Source of the DNA: STD2-77 sp964503935
GTDB taxonomy: Bacteria > Patescibacteriota > Minisyncoccia > JAHIHE01 > JAGLIN01
NCBI GenBank assembly: GCA_964503935.1
Contig: CAZDCJ010000005.1
Coordinates: 1-41,542 of the forward strand
Reading direction: 5' to 3'
DNA: 41,542 bases
Position numbers and translations under genes: made by a program
Shown here: one piece after another, positions 14,845-23,728 of the stretch
How positions within the stretch are numbered: the first letter of the stretch is position 1
Layout: every line of letters starts with the position of its first letter
Notes under the pieces: model-generated
The model's input: the letters and a program-made list of their open reading frames with translations, nothing else
What the model was told of the DNA's origin: nothing
Database searches by the model: none

Positions 14845-17800
14845 TTACAGGCTCATTACATCAGGGCCGGTAGCGTAAAGATTGAGCTCTCCCTGGTTCA
14901 CGGCGTAGATAGCTTCATCCGAGCCGCCGTGGGTGAGGAACTGGCTGGCGGTCATGTTTATCCAGTGTTTGGTCTGGTCGCCGTTGATTTCCCATACCTT
15001 ATCGCCCGAGCGCGCCTGGCCGTTCGCGCCGGTATTGACGCGCACCCATCCGGAGAGCGAGAACGAATCCAGAGATCCTACCTGTTTGAGATTCTCCCAC
15101 TTGAGGTGCTTGTAGTAATTGAATATCTGAAGGCTGACGATATGGCGGATATATGCATTGTCCCCTATTATCTTTACGATATATACGGCGTAGGGATTGG
15201 CGCTGTTCTTGCACTGGATGATGTCGCCGTCCACGATGCCAGTAGGAAGGAATATCTTTGTCTGGAACACCGCGAAAGTCGCCAGGTAATCGGCGAGGAA
15301 GGTTATGGTGTTGTCGCCGAAAGTGACACTGGTCACTTGCGCCCAATTCTTGTGCACCTCGTCGTAATAATAGACTTTGAGCCCCGCCGTGTTTTTGGGA
15401 AGATTGGGTACGGTCATAGTCACGGTCATCGAATCTTCGAGGTTTTCGAGATTTACATCATCCGTGTCGATCGCTTCGATATTGAAAGCAAGCCCTAGGA
15501 GCAGTTTGGCGCCGACGACGTCCGGCTTGTCGGTGGCTGCTAGATTCTCCTGCTTTATCGTGAAAATGGTATCGGAAGTCACGCTTCCTTTCGGAATCTC
15601 GGCCTGTACTTTGTTGTCGTCGGAAAGATTCCTGATGAGAACGCCTTTTTGCGCGGAGGTAATCGTCATGGCGCTATTGGTTACCGTAACGGTATCTTCT
15701 TTGGATGCGTCAATCTTGACGGAAACAGCATAGGCCTGCTTCGTGCCGTCTGCGGTAGTTACAGTGTAAGTCTTAGGAACGGCGAAGTTCTGCGCTTTGC
15801 CGGAAGCCGGACTTACGGTCGCACCTTCTGTGAGCAGGATAGTCGGTACGAGCGCGGTCACGTTAGTGCCATATGGGACTGTAAGAGCTATCTTATGGGT
15901 TGAATTATCGATTATCCCGACTACGTCCGGAGTGAAACTTTCGAATTTGAAGGAAGTGATCCGGATATTCGGGGAGGTCGTGTCGTCTATATTATTAATA
16001 TCGGTAGAATCACTGCCCGACACGGTCACGGTACGTTTTACGGTCGCGGTATTCCCCGCATCGTCGGTTGCCGTATAAGTGATCGTATAGGCTCCGGCTA
16101 CATTCCCGTTGACTGCACCCGTAGCGAGGACGCTGACGGAACCGTCCATATTGTCCGTGGCCGTAGCACCTTCCTCCGTGTAAGAACTGCCTGCGGCAAG
16201 CGTCATCGCACTGCTTCCTTTGAGAGAGATTGTCGGCGCCGTCTTGTCGATATTGGTGACCTTTGCTATTGTCGAGCCGGTATTGCCGTCGGCGTCATGG
16301 TAAGTAAAAGTCCAGCTGCCGTTTTGCGTGAAGGTATGGTATTTGCCGCCATCGCTTGTCATGATTACGGGCTCGCTCAGATGCAGGGTAGCGACGACAT
16401 CCGAATTGGTTGGGGTAGTTATGTCATAGGTAACTGTCCCAGTCGGATTACCGTTGTCGACGGCTGCTACCACGGCCGTCACCGAATAAGTCTGATAGGT
16501 GCCATCTTCTGCCGTGACTCTGTAGCTGATCGGATTGGTAAAATTCTTGGCTTCTCCAGAAGCCGGGCTCACGGTTGCCATAGGAGAAAGATAGATATCG
16601 GGAGAGAGAGCGGTCACATTGGTACCTGCTGGGAAGTTGACCTTAATGGTATTGGTGGTCTCATTGATGGTGCCGGTCACTCCTCCCAGGATGAAATTAG
16701 TGATGTTCTTTGCGGAACTTAAGGTCTCTTCCGCATTGGTGACCACGGCTCTGGCCGTGTAGGTCCGGGTACTGGCATCTTCAGCCGTAATCGTATAATT
16801 GACCGGACTTGAGAAATTCCGGGAGACGCCCGAGGCCGGACTTACCGTAGCCTTGGGGGAAATACTGATATCAGGGGCAAGCGAAGTGACTCCTGTTCCG
16901 GCCGGAAGATTGACGGTAATCGTGCTGGCCGTCTCGTTGATGACGCCCCCCTGACCCTTCAAGAGGAAAGCAGTTATGCTCTTGGCGGAACTGAGAGTTG
17001 TCGGAACGGTGACCGTCACGGTATAAGTTTGCGTACTTCCGTCTTCCGCGGTCACGGTATAGGTCACGGGATTCGTGAAATTCCGGGAAGCGCCCGAGGT
17101 CGGACTTACCGTAGCTCCGACAGAAATAGCGATATTCGGTGCGAGCGCAGTCACGCTGGTTCCGGCAGGCAAGGTGACCTTGATAGTTCTTGCCGTCTGG
17201 CTGATAGTGCCTGCCACTCCCTTGAGAGTGAATGAAGTTATATTCTTTGCTGAGCTGAGTTCTTCTTCTACGGTCACCGTCACGGTATAAGTTTGCGTAC
17301 TTCCGTCTTCCGCGGTCACGGTATAGGTCACGGGGCTGGAGAAACTTCTTGATGCGCCGGAAACGGGACTTATGGTAGCGCCCTCTGACACCGCGATGGT
17401 GGGAACGAGCGAAGTGACGCTGGTTCCGGCAGGAAGCAAGACGCTTATGGTGTGATTTATCTCATTGATAGTCCCCGAGACGCCCTTGAGGACGAAGGAA
17501 GTGATGGTTTTCTCTGAGCTTTCGGCAGTATAGTCCGAAAGGAGCTGATAAGCTTTGGCGGCATCAGCGCGGCCATAGCCGAAGGTATAATCGAAACCCG
17601 ATGTGCCGAGATCTGTCGCTGAAACTAGCACTGCGTTGCGGATGGTGTTTCCGGCAAGGGTCGGGAAAGCTCCCCAGAGCTGTGCCACGATGGCAGCTAT
17701 GCCCGGCGCCGCCGCGCTGGTGCCGGAAAAGGGCGAATCAAACTCCCCTGCTCCGCTTACCGAGATATTGTCTATTCCTGTTATATCCGGCTTATTCCTG

Positions 17801-19350
17801 GTCTCGGTACGATAGACTGTCGGTCCTCTCGAGGAGAATTCTTCTATCGTATCCCAACCCGGGTCCTGGGAATCGATGGCGGCTACGGCCATCACCCCTT
17901 TGACATTCGGGTGCCCATATACGGAATCTGCCGCAGTTATGTTGGTGGAAAGGACGGAATCACCCGCTGACCAGAGGTAAAGCTCGAGCAGCTTGGCGCT
18001 GGAGCCGCTATATCTATTGACTTTTACCTGGACGGTCTGGGTGGCGGAAGTATTGTTGGTATAATCTATCCATTCGTAAGGATCGTCGTTGCCGTTCTGG
18101 GTGTCGGTACTTTCCGCGAGCTTCGTAGTGGTGCCTTTCTTATACAGGGCAAGATCATAATCATTGCCGGAGCTTCCGAAGACGTCATCCCATTGGAGAA
18201 CGACATAGAACCAGTCGCCCGGAGCGAGCGTTGCATAGAGGTATTTCGAAGTCGAAGAAGTCCCTCTGCTGAAATCATGGGAGCCGTTGCCGTCGTCATA
18301 AAAAGTGCCCTGATAGTGGCGATCGGCTTCATTGCCAGCCGCAGAGATCAGGACGATATTTTTCGAGGACAAAAGTGAAGAAAGATGATTTCCTACCACG
18401 CCGTCTTCGAAAAAAGGCTCGTTATCCCATCCGAGGTCGTCTACGATCACCTTGCAGCCTGCGGCGATGAGGTCGTCATAAGCATGGTTGAATTCGAGGA
18501 GATCCATGCCTCCTTCGTGGAAATAGAGCTGCGCGCCCGGAGCCATGTCGTAAATGATCTCGAGCATCGCCGTCCCCTCGTCTCCTCCGTAGGAGTTGTC
18601 GAGTACGCTTACCGATGACGGCAGATCGCCCGTTGCCTTGGCTTGTGAGATATGGTCGACTCCATCGGAAATCACTCCGATCTTCACGCCGGCTCCTTGT
18701 TGGGCGTATGCCGATCTTATGTCGTCAGTATTATGGATCGCGTCGCCTTCTGCGGTTACCGAACCCCGGTTTACGCGCGGAGGAGTGACTTCTTTGATGG
18801 ATTTCACGCCCGACAAAGAGGCCATGCTCTCAAGGTTACCTATTTCCACCAGTGCGACCGCAAGGTGGTCTTCTTCGCTGCGACTCGTGATTTCCCAGGC
18901 ATAGGGGTCGATGATGCTCGTGGGGACGGAGCTTTCCAGGCTCACATATGCTTTGACCAGATTGCCGTGCGTCTGTCCGGATCTGCTCTTGGAATGGGCT
19001 CCTACAGCATCAGTCTTGCCGAAATATTGCTTGAGCTTCTTCATGCGGGATATCACCTCATCGCCGCTCTCATCGGGGAGTAGATAATTGCTATCGATGA
19101 GCTTTAGGAGATTCGTACCCAGCTTCTTCTTCGCTTCGCTTAAGCTAGCTTTCCGGGAGTTTACGGAAGCGTCCGAACCGGCAGCCGGAGGGATATTATC
19201 CTGCACGGAACCGGTCTTTCTCATCGCTACCTTCTCGTTCGCCCGGGCTAGGTTTGGCTCCAGGGCGGGTATTACCGTACATGCCTGGCTGATGATCATA
19301 CTGATTGCTATAAAACCTGCTGGCAGCTTTCTAAGTGATTTCCTTTTCAT
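14845..19350 (-). CDS. Giant secreted subtilase (S8) with Ig-like repeats
   Basis: A 1501-residue exported protease. After a signal peptide (1 to about 37) comes a propeptide-like region (about 60-200), then an S8 fold at about 215-605: D229 in GVISDG, oxyanion N340 in SAAGN, S545 in FSGTSAAAP. At the His position the motif reads GGDEGTAMLEI, giving E258 for His. A PPC-like beta-sandwich insert (about 345-475, NDYDLALY) sits inside the catalytic domain. Downstream are four DUF5018-like repeats (about 615-985), a shared linker, a DUF5011 domain, a fifth DUF5018-like repeat, a ZU5-like segment (about 1236-1370), and the common C-terminal module. AGAAGAG precedes the ATG. It likely processes surface or extracellular protein. 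Confidence 0.9.
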   Translation of the reverse strand: MKRKSLRKLPAGFIAISMIISQACTVIPALEPNLARANEKVAMRKTGSVQDNIPPAAGSDASVNSRKASLSEAKKKLGTNLLKLIDSNYLLPDESGDEVISRMKKLKQYFGKTDAVGAHSKSRSGQTHGNLVKAYVSLESSVPTSIIDPYAWEITSRSEEDHLAVALVEIGNLESMASLSGVKSIKEVTPPRVNRGSVTAEGDAIHNTDDIRSAYAQQGAGVKIGVISDGVDHISQAKATGDLPSSVSVLDNSYGGDEGTAMLEIIYDMAPGAQLYFHEGGMDLLEFNHAYDDLIAAGCKVIVDDLGWDNEPFFEDGVVGNHLSSLLSSKNIVLISAAGNEADRHYQGTFYDDGNGSHDFSRGTSSTSKYLYATLAPGDWFYVVLQWDDVFGSSGNDYDLALYKKGTTTKLAESTDTQNGNDDPYEWIDYTNNTSATQTVQVKVNRYSGSSAKLLELYLWSAGDSVLSTNITAADSVYGHPNVKGVMAVAAIDSQDPGWDTIEEFSSRGPTVYRTETRNKPDITGIDNISVSGAGEFDSPFSGTSAAAPGIAAIVAQLWGAFPTLAGNTIRNAVLVSATDLGTSGFDYTFGYGRADAAKAYQLLSDYTAESSEKTITSFVLKGVSGTINEINHTISVLLPAGTSVTSLVPTIAVSEGATISPVSGASRSFSSPVTYTVTAEDGSTQTYTVTVTVEEELSSAKNITSFTLKGVAGTISQTARTIKVTLPAGTSVTALAPNIAISVGATVSPTSGASRNFTNPVTYTVTAEDGSTQTYTVTVTVPTTLSSAKSITAFLLKGQGGVINETASTITVNLPAGTGVTSLAPDISISPKATVSPASGVSRNFSSPVNYTITAEDASTRTYTARAVVTNAEETLSSAKNITNFILGGVTGTINETTNTIKVNFPAGTNVTALSPDIYLSPMATVSPASGEAKNFTNPISYRVTAEDGTYQTYSVTAVVAAVDNGNPTGTVTYDITTPTNSDVVATLHLSEPVIMTSDGGKYHTFTQNGSWTFTYHDADGNTGSTIAKVTNIDKTAPTISLKGSSAMTLAAGSSYTEEGATATDNMDGSVSVLATGAVNGNVAGAYTITYTATDDAGNTATVKRTVTVSGSDSTDINNIDDTTSPNIRITSFKFESFTPDVVGIIDNSTHKIALTVPYGTNVTALVPTILLTEGATVSPASGKAQNFAVPKTYTVTTADGTKQAYAVSVKIDASKEDTVTVTNSAMTITSAQKGVLIRNLSDDNKVQAEIPKGSVTSDTIFTIKQENLAATDKPDVVGAKLLLGLAFNIEAIDTDDVNLENLEDSMTVTMTVPNLPKNTAGLKVYYYDEVHKNWAQVTSVTFGDNTITFLADYLATFAVFQTKIFLPTGIVDGDIIQCKNSANPYAVYIVKIIGDNAYIRHIVSLQIFNYYKHLKWENLKQVGSLDSFSLSGWVRVNTGANGQARSGDKVWEINGDQTKHWINMTASQFLTHGGSDEAIYAVNQGELNLYATGPDVMSL
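17012..17334 (-). repeat. Recently duplicated in-frame repeat inside the subtilase
   Basis: A 59-nt sequence is identical at 17012-17070 and 17276-17334. The period is 264 nt, exactly 88 codons. It encodes PVTYTVTAEDGSTQTYTVTV of successive DUF5018-like modules. Identity at silent positions points to recent duplication or gene conversion. Confidence 0.85.
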
Positions 19351-19543
19351 CTCTTCTATTAAACGATTAAATATTCGAAACCAGGACTGTATTCATGCGG
19401 ATACATAAAAACACCAAGCGCCATACGACATCTTCTAGACAAATCGTATATTATGAAATAACTGGTTTATCCGGATAGCATACCTGAAGCTTGATGTTCT
19501 GTGAATTCTAGACACGGCACATCCTGAATTTTGGTTGGTTGAT

Positions 19544-19702
19544 ATGGCAAAGCAATCAAAATTCCAAAACGGCCCATCGGCGAGACTGCTTGCTGCAAAA
19601 ATTATAGCATCGGATGGACAAAACTACAAGAATGATCTCGTCCGTGTCAAGCGTTTCGGTCGTTCTCTGCTCTTCGTGAATAAAGAGGAAAGGCAGGGAT
19701 AA
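19544..19702 (+). CDS. Possible small basic protein, 52 aa
   Basis: A plus-strand frame in the gap between two subtilase genes. The product begins MAKQSKFQNGPSARLLAAK and continues with NYKNDLVRVKRFGRSLLFVN; it is strongly basic, with no membrane segment. A hairpin followed by a T-run (19717-19739) lies 14 bp after the stop. There is no clear Shine-Dalgarno (GGTTGGTTGAT before the ATG) and no obvious promoter. It could be a real nucleic-acid-binding mini-protein or a remnant of a larger gene. Confidence 0.35.
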   Translation: MAKQSKFQNGPSARLLAAKIIASDGQNYKNDLVRVKRFGRSLLFVNKEERQG

Positions 19703-19716
19703 TCTTTTGATGCTGC

Positions 19717-19739
19717 AAGGATCTGTCCTTTTTGATTTT
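19717..19739 (+). terminator. Weak terminator after the 52-residue ORF
   Basis: Plus strand: AAGGA-TCTG-TCCTT followed by TTTGATTTT. The stem is only 5 bp. Confidence 0.35.
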
Positions 19740-19745
19740 CAGATT

Positions 19746-19777
19746 CGACACGCCCCGGCGCCTTGCGCCACCCGCCT
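19746..19777. repeat. CGACACGCCCCGGC hairpin repeat, second copy
   Basis: CGACACGCCCCGGCGCC-TTGC-GCCACCC matches the unit at 11705 (CGACACGCCCCGGCC-TTTT-aGGCCACCCC). The outer blocks are conserved and the hairpin arms co-vary, as expected of a structure-conserving intergenic repeat. Confidence 0.55.
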
Positions 19778-19853
19778 TCACTTAAAGTTCCGGCGAGGCA
19801 AGCTCCAGTCCGCGCTGTTACCCCGAGATACGCAATGGGCCGGATGACGGGAT

Positions 19854-19935
19854 GGAGTAGCGGACTTCAGTCCGCGCGGCTGTCCCGCGCGGATAATACG
19901 GGGTCAAACGCGCGCGGACTAAAGCCTGCTACTCC
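19854..19935. repeat. GC-rich palindromic element
   Basis: The 25-nt arms 19854-19878 and 19911-19935 (GGAGTAGC..., GTCCGCGCG) are inverted with 22 of 25 matches, flanking a 32-nt GC-rich centre. Just outside, CCGAGATACG occurs in direct orientation on both sides (about 19823 and 19934). It looks like a REP- or MITE-type element in an otherwise empty gap. Confidence 0.65.
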
Positions 19936-19967
19936 GAGATACGGACTGGGCTTTCCGGATAAGACAA

Positions 19968-19995
19968 GCGGGAGCAGGTTCAAACCCGCTCCCGC
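19968..19995 (-). terminator. Hairpin downstream of the 587-residue subtilase
   Basis: GCGGGAGC / GCTCCCGC arms (8 bp) plus inner GGTT / AACC pairs, followed on the minus strand by TTGTCTT. It lies 30 bp after the stop. The T-run is weak, but stem strength and position suit a terminator. A related hairpin is at 41278-41305. Confidence 0.55.
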
Positions 19996-20024
19996 ATTCT
20001 GTACAGACTTATTCCGCTGCTTTC

Positions 20025-21788
20025 CTACATCAGTTTCACTGCCGGACCCATCTTGTAGAGATTGAGCTCTCCTTGGTTTATGGGATAGATGGCGTCCTCG
20101 GATCCGCCATGGAGAAGGAATTCTTCGGCCGTCATATCGATGTGGTGCCGGGTCTGATCTCCGTTTATTTCCCAGACTTTATCGTGGGGGCCCGGATTGC
20201 CATTCGCTCCGGTGTTCACCCGCACCCAACCGGAGAGGGTGTATTCTTTCAAATCATCCAACTGGATGAGATTGTCCCATTCGAGATGGGAATAGAAATT
20301 GAAGATCTCAAGGCTTACGATATGGCGGATATATCTCTTGCCATTCACGATCTTCACGATATATACCGCGAAAGGGTCGGCTGAGTTCTTGCACTGGATG
20401 ATGTCGCCGTCTTGGACGTTTTCCGATATATCGTCCGAGAAACGGCTGTTGTTTTCGGCAAGATACTCATAAGCTCTTTCGGCATCTGCTCGGCCGTGTC
20501 CATAAGTATGGTCGAATCCGTCAATTCCCAGATCAATCGCGGAAGAAAGGATTGCTTCTCTGATCTCGTCCCCCAAAAGCTCCGGAAAAGCTCCCCAGAG
20601 CTGGGCCAGTATGGCTGCAACCGCCGGTGCGGAAGCGCTCGTTCCGGAGAAAGGAACCTTGAAATCCCCCGCTCCGCTTATCGAGATGTAGTCAAGCGCC
20701 ATTATATCAGGCTTATCCCGCTCTATTCCTCCGATAAAGGTGGACGGCCCCCGCGCGGAATAGGGCTCGATAGTATTATTGCCCTTATCCTTAACACTAA
20801 TAGCTCCTACTGCCAGCACTCCTTCGGCGTTGGGGTGGCCGTAGATCGAATCGGCGGCAGTTATATTTACAGGCGAAATATTACCTTTTGTGTAGATGTA
20901 GAGTTCGAGGACGTTGGAAGCTGATACGTCGTAGGCCGACACATCTATTTCTACGTCGATAGCGTGTTCCGTATTATTGGCATAATAAAGCACTTCCAGC
21001 GGATCGTCGTCCCCGTCCTGCGTCTGAGTGCTTTCCCCTAGGAATCGCAGCGTTCCCGATTCGTAGAGCTGCAGATCATAATCGTTACCCGAATGCCCGG
21101 ATCTGTCATCCCATCCCAGTACGACTTCCATTTCCTCTCCTGGCGGAAGTTCTACATAAAGGTTCTTCCTGGAGGAGTCGCCTTCGGAAAAGTCATGATA
21201 TCCTTTGCCGTCGTCATAGAATCTTCCCTGATAATGCGCATTGGCTCCGTTTCCTGCGGCAGAGACGAAGATGACGTCATGAGAAGCCATGATTTCGGCG
21301 AGATGCCTGCTTATCGCGCCGTCTTCGAAGAATGCTTCGTCGTCATATCCCAGGTCGTCCACGATGATGCCGCAGCCCGCCTCGACAAGTCTGTCCACGG
21401 CCTCGTTGAAAGAAGCCATGCTGTCTCCTCCGCCATGGAAATAAAGCTCAGCGCCGGGGGCTATATCATAGATTATCTCCATCATGGCTACGCCTTCATC
21501 TCCTCCTGTTCCGCCGCCGAGGATATGCACTTCGTCCGGAAGATCCCCGGAAGCGATCGCGTCGGAGAGGTGGTCTATCCCGTCCGAGATGACCCCTATC
21601 TTCATTCCGGCTCCGTCTGCGCCGAAAGAGGATCTTATGGCGGCGGAACCGAGAAGCTTGTCGCTCTCAGCCGTCACCGAGCCCATGGCGTAGGCGAAAG
21701 GCGCTGATCCGGTCGGCAAGGCGAAGACGCAGAAAACCAGGAAGAAAAAAGCTGTCTTGCTGAAGTATCCTTTCTTTATCATTTTCAT
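20025..21788 (-). CDS. Secreted subtilase (S8), compact paralogue
   Basis: A 587-residue exported protease closely related to the catalytic part of the 1501-residue neighbour. A signal peptide (1 to about 35) leads directly into the S8 domain (about 45-455), so the long propeptide region of the neighbour is missing. Catalytic residues by motif: D69 (GVISDG), E98 in GGDEGVAMMEI where His is expected, oxyanion N180, S384 in FSGTSASAP. The PPC-like insert (about 190-310, NDYDLQLY) is kept. No Ig-like repeats intervene before the shared C-terminal module (last 128 residues). It follows the 508-residue gene by 150 bp. Two ATGs lie 6 nt apart at the start; neither has a clear Shine-Dalgarno. Confidence 0.9.
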   Translation of the reverse strand: MKMIKKGYFSKTAFFFLVFCVFALPTGSAPFAYAMGSVTAESDKLLGSAAIRSSFGADGAGMKIGVISDGIDHLSDAIASGDLPDEVHILGGGTGGDEGVAMMEIIYDIAPGAELYFHGGGDSMASFNEAVDRLVEAGCGIIVDDLGYDDEAFFEDGAISRHLAEIMASHDVIFVSAAGNGANAHYQGRFYDDGKGYHDFSEGDSSRKNLYVELPPGEEMEVVLGWDDRSGHSGNDYDLQLYESGTLRFLGESTQTQDGDDDPLEVLYYANNTEHAIDVEIDVSAYDVSASNVLELYIYTKGNISPVNITAADSIYGHPNAEGVLAVGAISVKDKGNNTIEPYSARGPSTFIGGIERDKPDIMALDYISISGAGDFKVPFSGTSASAPAVAAILAQLWGAFPELLGDEIREAILSSAIDLGIDGFDHTYGHGRADAERAYEYLAENNSRFSDDISENVQDGDIIQCKNSADPFAVYIVKIVNGKRYIRHIVSLEIFNFYSHLEWDNLIQLDDLKEYTLSGWVRVNTGANGNPGPHDKVWEINGDQTRHHIDMTAEEFLLHGGSEDAIYPINQGELNLYKMGPAVKLM

Positions 21789-21938
21789 AATAAGAGTTAA
21801 TCATCGGCTGCTAAGGCACGATCGATGTCTTAAGGAATTATATCACCGCAAGGCGAGGTGATAAAGCCAGACTTATGAAAAGGGCGTCCCATGAAGGGGC
21901 GTCCTTAGCTTGTCTTGCATATGATTCCGGACGCTTGC

Positions 21939-23465
21939 TCAGGGCAAGACATCCGCGCCGGTAAAATAGGAACCGAGTTCTCGCCGGTTTACCGTATATA
22001 TGGCCTCCGCGGTGCCTCCGCGGGCGTGGAATTGGGCGGAGTCCATATTGAGCCAGTGTTTGGATCCGTCGGCGTTGATCTCATAGACGCGATCAGTCGG
22101 AAGCGGCTGGCCACTTGCTCCCGTGTTTACGCGCACCAGGCTGGAGACTATGAATTTGTCTAAAGTGTTGACTTGGATTATCTGCGACCAGGTGGCATGC
22201 CGGTAATATCTGAAGAAGCTGGGTTTTATGTGTCTTATGAATTTTTTATTTTCCGATACTTTTACGACATATACGGCAAAAGGATCCTGACAACTCTTGC
22301 ACTGGACCAGGTCGCCGTCCCTGACGTTGACGGTATCGTCGCCCAAGACCTCTCCTCTTTCGCCAGTCTTTTTTTCGAGGATTATGCTGTCAGTGTGAAT
22401 GGCAGAGGCCTTCCCCTTTGAGTTTCGGAATCTGACATAGACAGTCTTTCCGCCATTACCTTCCGTAAGGACCCATTCCTTGCTGGCGGAGAATGTCTCC
22501 CATTCGCTCTCTGTGAAATCGGCATCATTGGAGATAGCCATCATTGTGGCCCCTTCCGCTTTGAGGGCCAAGGCCACGTTCCGATTCGCAGTCTTCTCGT
22601 TGCCGCTATTTATTTCGATAGAGGCATCTGCGGGAGCAAATCGGGATATGACAAGTATTCCTCCCCCGCCCGACGAAGCGGTCGAGGGCGGAGCGGATGA
22701 AGAATCGTCCGTATCGTCGTTTTCCGAAACGGCGACTACCCTTACTGTCCGGCTGACGTTGGCGGCCGCATTTCCTGCCGCATCGCTTACGCTGTAAGTT
22801 ACCGTGTAGCTGCCGATCACATTCTTATCTATGGCAGAATCATCGAGGGTGATATTTTCGGTGATATCTCCGTCGGTGTCGTCATCGGCAGTGGCGCCAT
22901 AAGCGTCGATATAGGCGGTACCTACGGTAATATCTACCAAGACCGGACCGAGGAGGGTGATCGTAGGCGGCGCGGTATCCCGGTCGTCGGTACTGTCACA
23001 TGCATCGCCCTTGCCGTCTCCGTCAGCATCACTTTGGGAAGCGTTTGAGACGGTGGCGCAGTTGTCGGCGGTGTCGAGTATCCCGTCGCCATCGGTATCT
23101 GCTCCGTCTGAAGCGATCACTTTCGACTTGAAGACGTCTACGGCGTTGGCGAGGCTGGTGATGGCCGGACTCAGGACACTGTTATCGTCGGAAGAATAGT
23201 AATAATTCCTGGAGGTCTTTGCCGAATTGATTACCGATTGGAGCGTAGCCTTGGATAGCGCCGGATAATTTCCCGGAGCTGTGCCTTCGACGGCGCCGTC
23301 GTGGAGAGCTTGGGCGGAAGTTATGGCAGCTTCGAGATCGGCGATGGTCGTGGCAGCAATCGCGGTTTCCGTGCGATATGGCAGCAGATTTGTCTCCGGA
23401 TGAGAATTTGATACGCCGAGAGCGAAGATAACAAAAAACACCCTCAGTAAGAATTTGTTTTTCAT
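21939..23465 (-). CDS. Secreted modular surface protein (FIVAR-like, TSP3, DUF5011)
   Basis: A 508-residue exported protein with no enzyme domain that I can see. After a signal peptide (1 to about 38), residues 40-118 look like a FIVAR-type helical bundle (IADLEAAITSAQALHDGAVE). Residues 121-158 carry thrombospondin type 3 calcium-binding repeats (DTDGDGILDTADNC, DADGDGKGDACD), and 168-245 are a DUF5011 Ig-like domain. A Ser/Gly-rich linker follows, then a beta-rich segment (VALALKAEGATMMAISNDAD) and the shared C-terminal module, which here has a CKSC pair. These domains suggest adhesion or a calcium-stabilised surface spacer. It is the first gene of the surface cluster and has an extended -10 promoter upstream. 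Confidence 0.85.
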   Translation of the reverse strand: MKNKFLLRVFFVIFALGVSNSHPETNLLPYRTETAIAATTIADLEAAITSAQALHDGAVEGTAPGNYPALSKATLQSVINSAKTSRNYYYSSDDNSVLSPAITSLANAVDVFKSKVIASDGADTDGDGILDTADNCATVSNASQSDADGDGKGDACDSTDDRDTAPPTITLLGPVLVDITVGTAYIDAYGATADDDTDGDITENITLDDSAIDKNVIGSYTVTYSVSDAAGNAAANVSRTVRVVAVSENDDTDDSSSAPPSTASSGGGGILVISRFAPADASIEINSGNEKTANRNVALALKAEGATMMAISNDADFTESEWETFSASKEWVLTEGNGGKTVYVRFRNSKGKASAIHTDSIILEKKTGERGEVLGDDTVNVRDGDLVQCKSCQDPFAVYVVKVSENKKFIRHIKPSFFRYYRHATWSQIIQVNTLDKFIVSSLVRVNTGASGQPLPTDRVYEINADGSKHWLNMDSAQFHARGGTAEAIYTVNRRELGSYFTGADVLP

Positions 23466-23617
23466 CTTTTTGGATTTAGTGGATTAAATATACCTGAATG
23501 AGTGGTATTTTCTCCAAATCCATCGAGTTTCCAAACGGGTGTATCTTCGGACTATCTCAGATTTCAAATAGCACGCCTGCCGGTTTTTTAGCGCTACGGT
23601 AAGCTTTGGTAAATTCA

Positions 23618-23644
23618 AGTATATCACGGAAATATCTTTGTAAA
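23618..23644 (-). promoter_or_regulatory. Extended -10 promoter upstream of the surface cluster
   Basis: Minus strand: TTTACA (23639-23644) and TG-a-TATACT with the hexamer at 23618-23623. Spacing is 15 bp, which the extended -10 could compensate. The leader would be about 145 nt. A perfect DnaA-box sequence (TTATCCACA, 23651-23659, plus strand) lies just outside. Confidence 0.45.
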
Positions 23645-23670
23645 AAGGAGTTATCCACAGAAGCATATCC

Positions 23671-23709
23671 GGAAAAGAACAAGACGCCCTGGTATCTTTC
23701 CGAGGCGTC
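23671..23709 (-). terminator. Terminator downstream of the PP-loop gene
   Basis: Minus strand: GACGCC / GGCGTC 6-bp stem with a 15-nt loop, then TTGTTCTTTT. It is about 20 bp after the stop codon. Confidence 0.6.
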
Positions 23710-23728
23710 CGTGCCATAGACTGAGCCG

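Noticed and set aside
23651..23659. A perfect DnaA-box sequence, TTATCCACA.
   Set aside because: Only one copy was noticed, with no cluster, no AT-rich unwinding region and no dnaA/dnaN nearby, so no replication origin is claimed.
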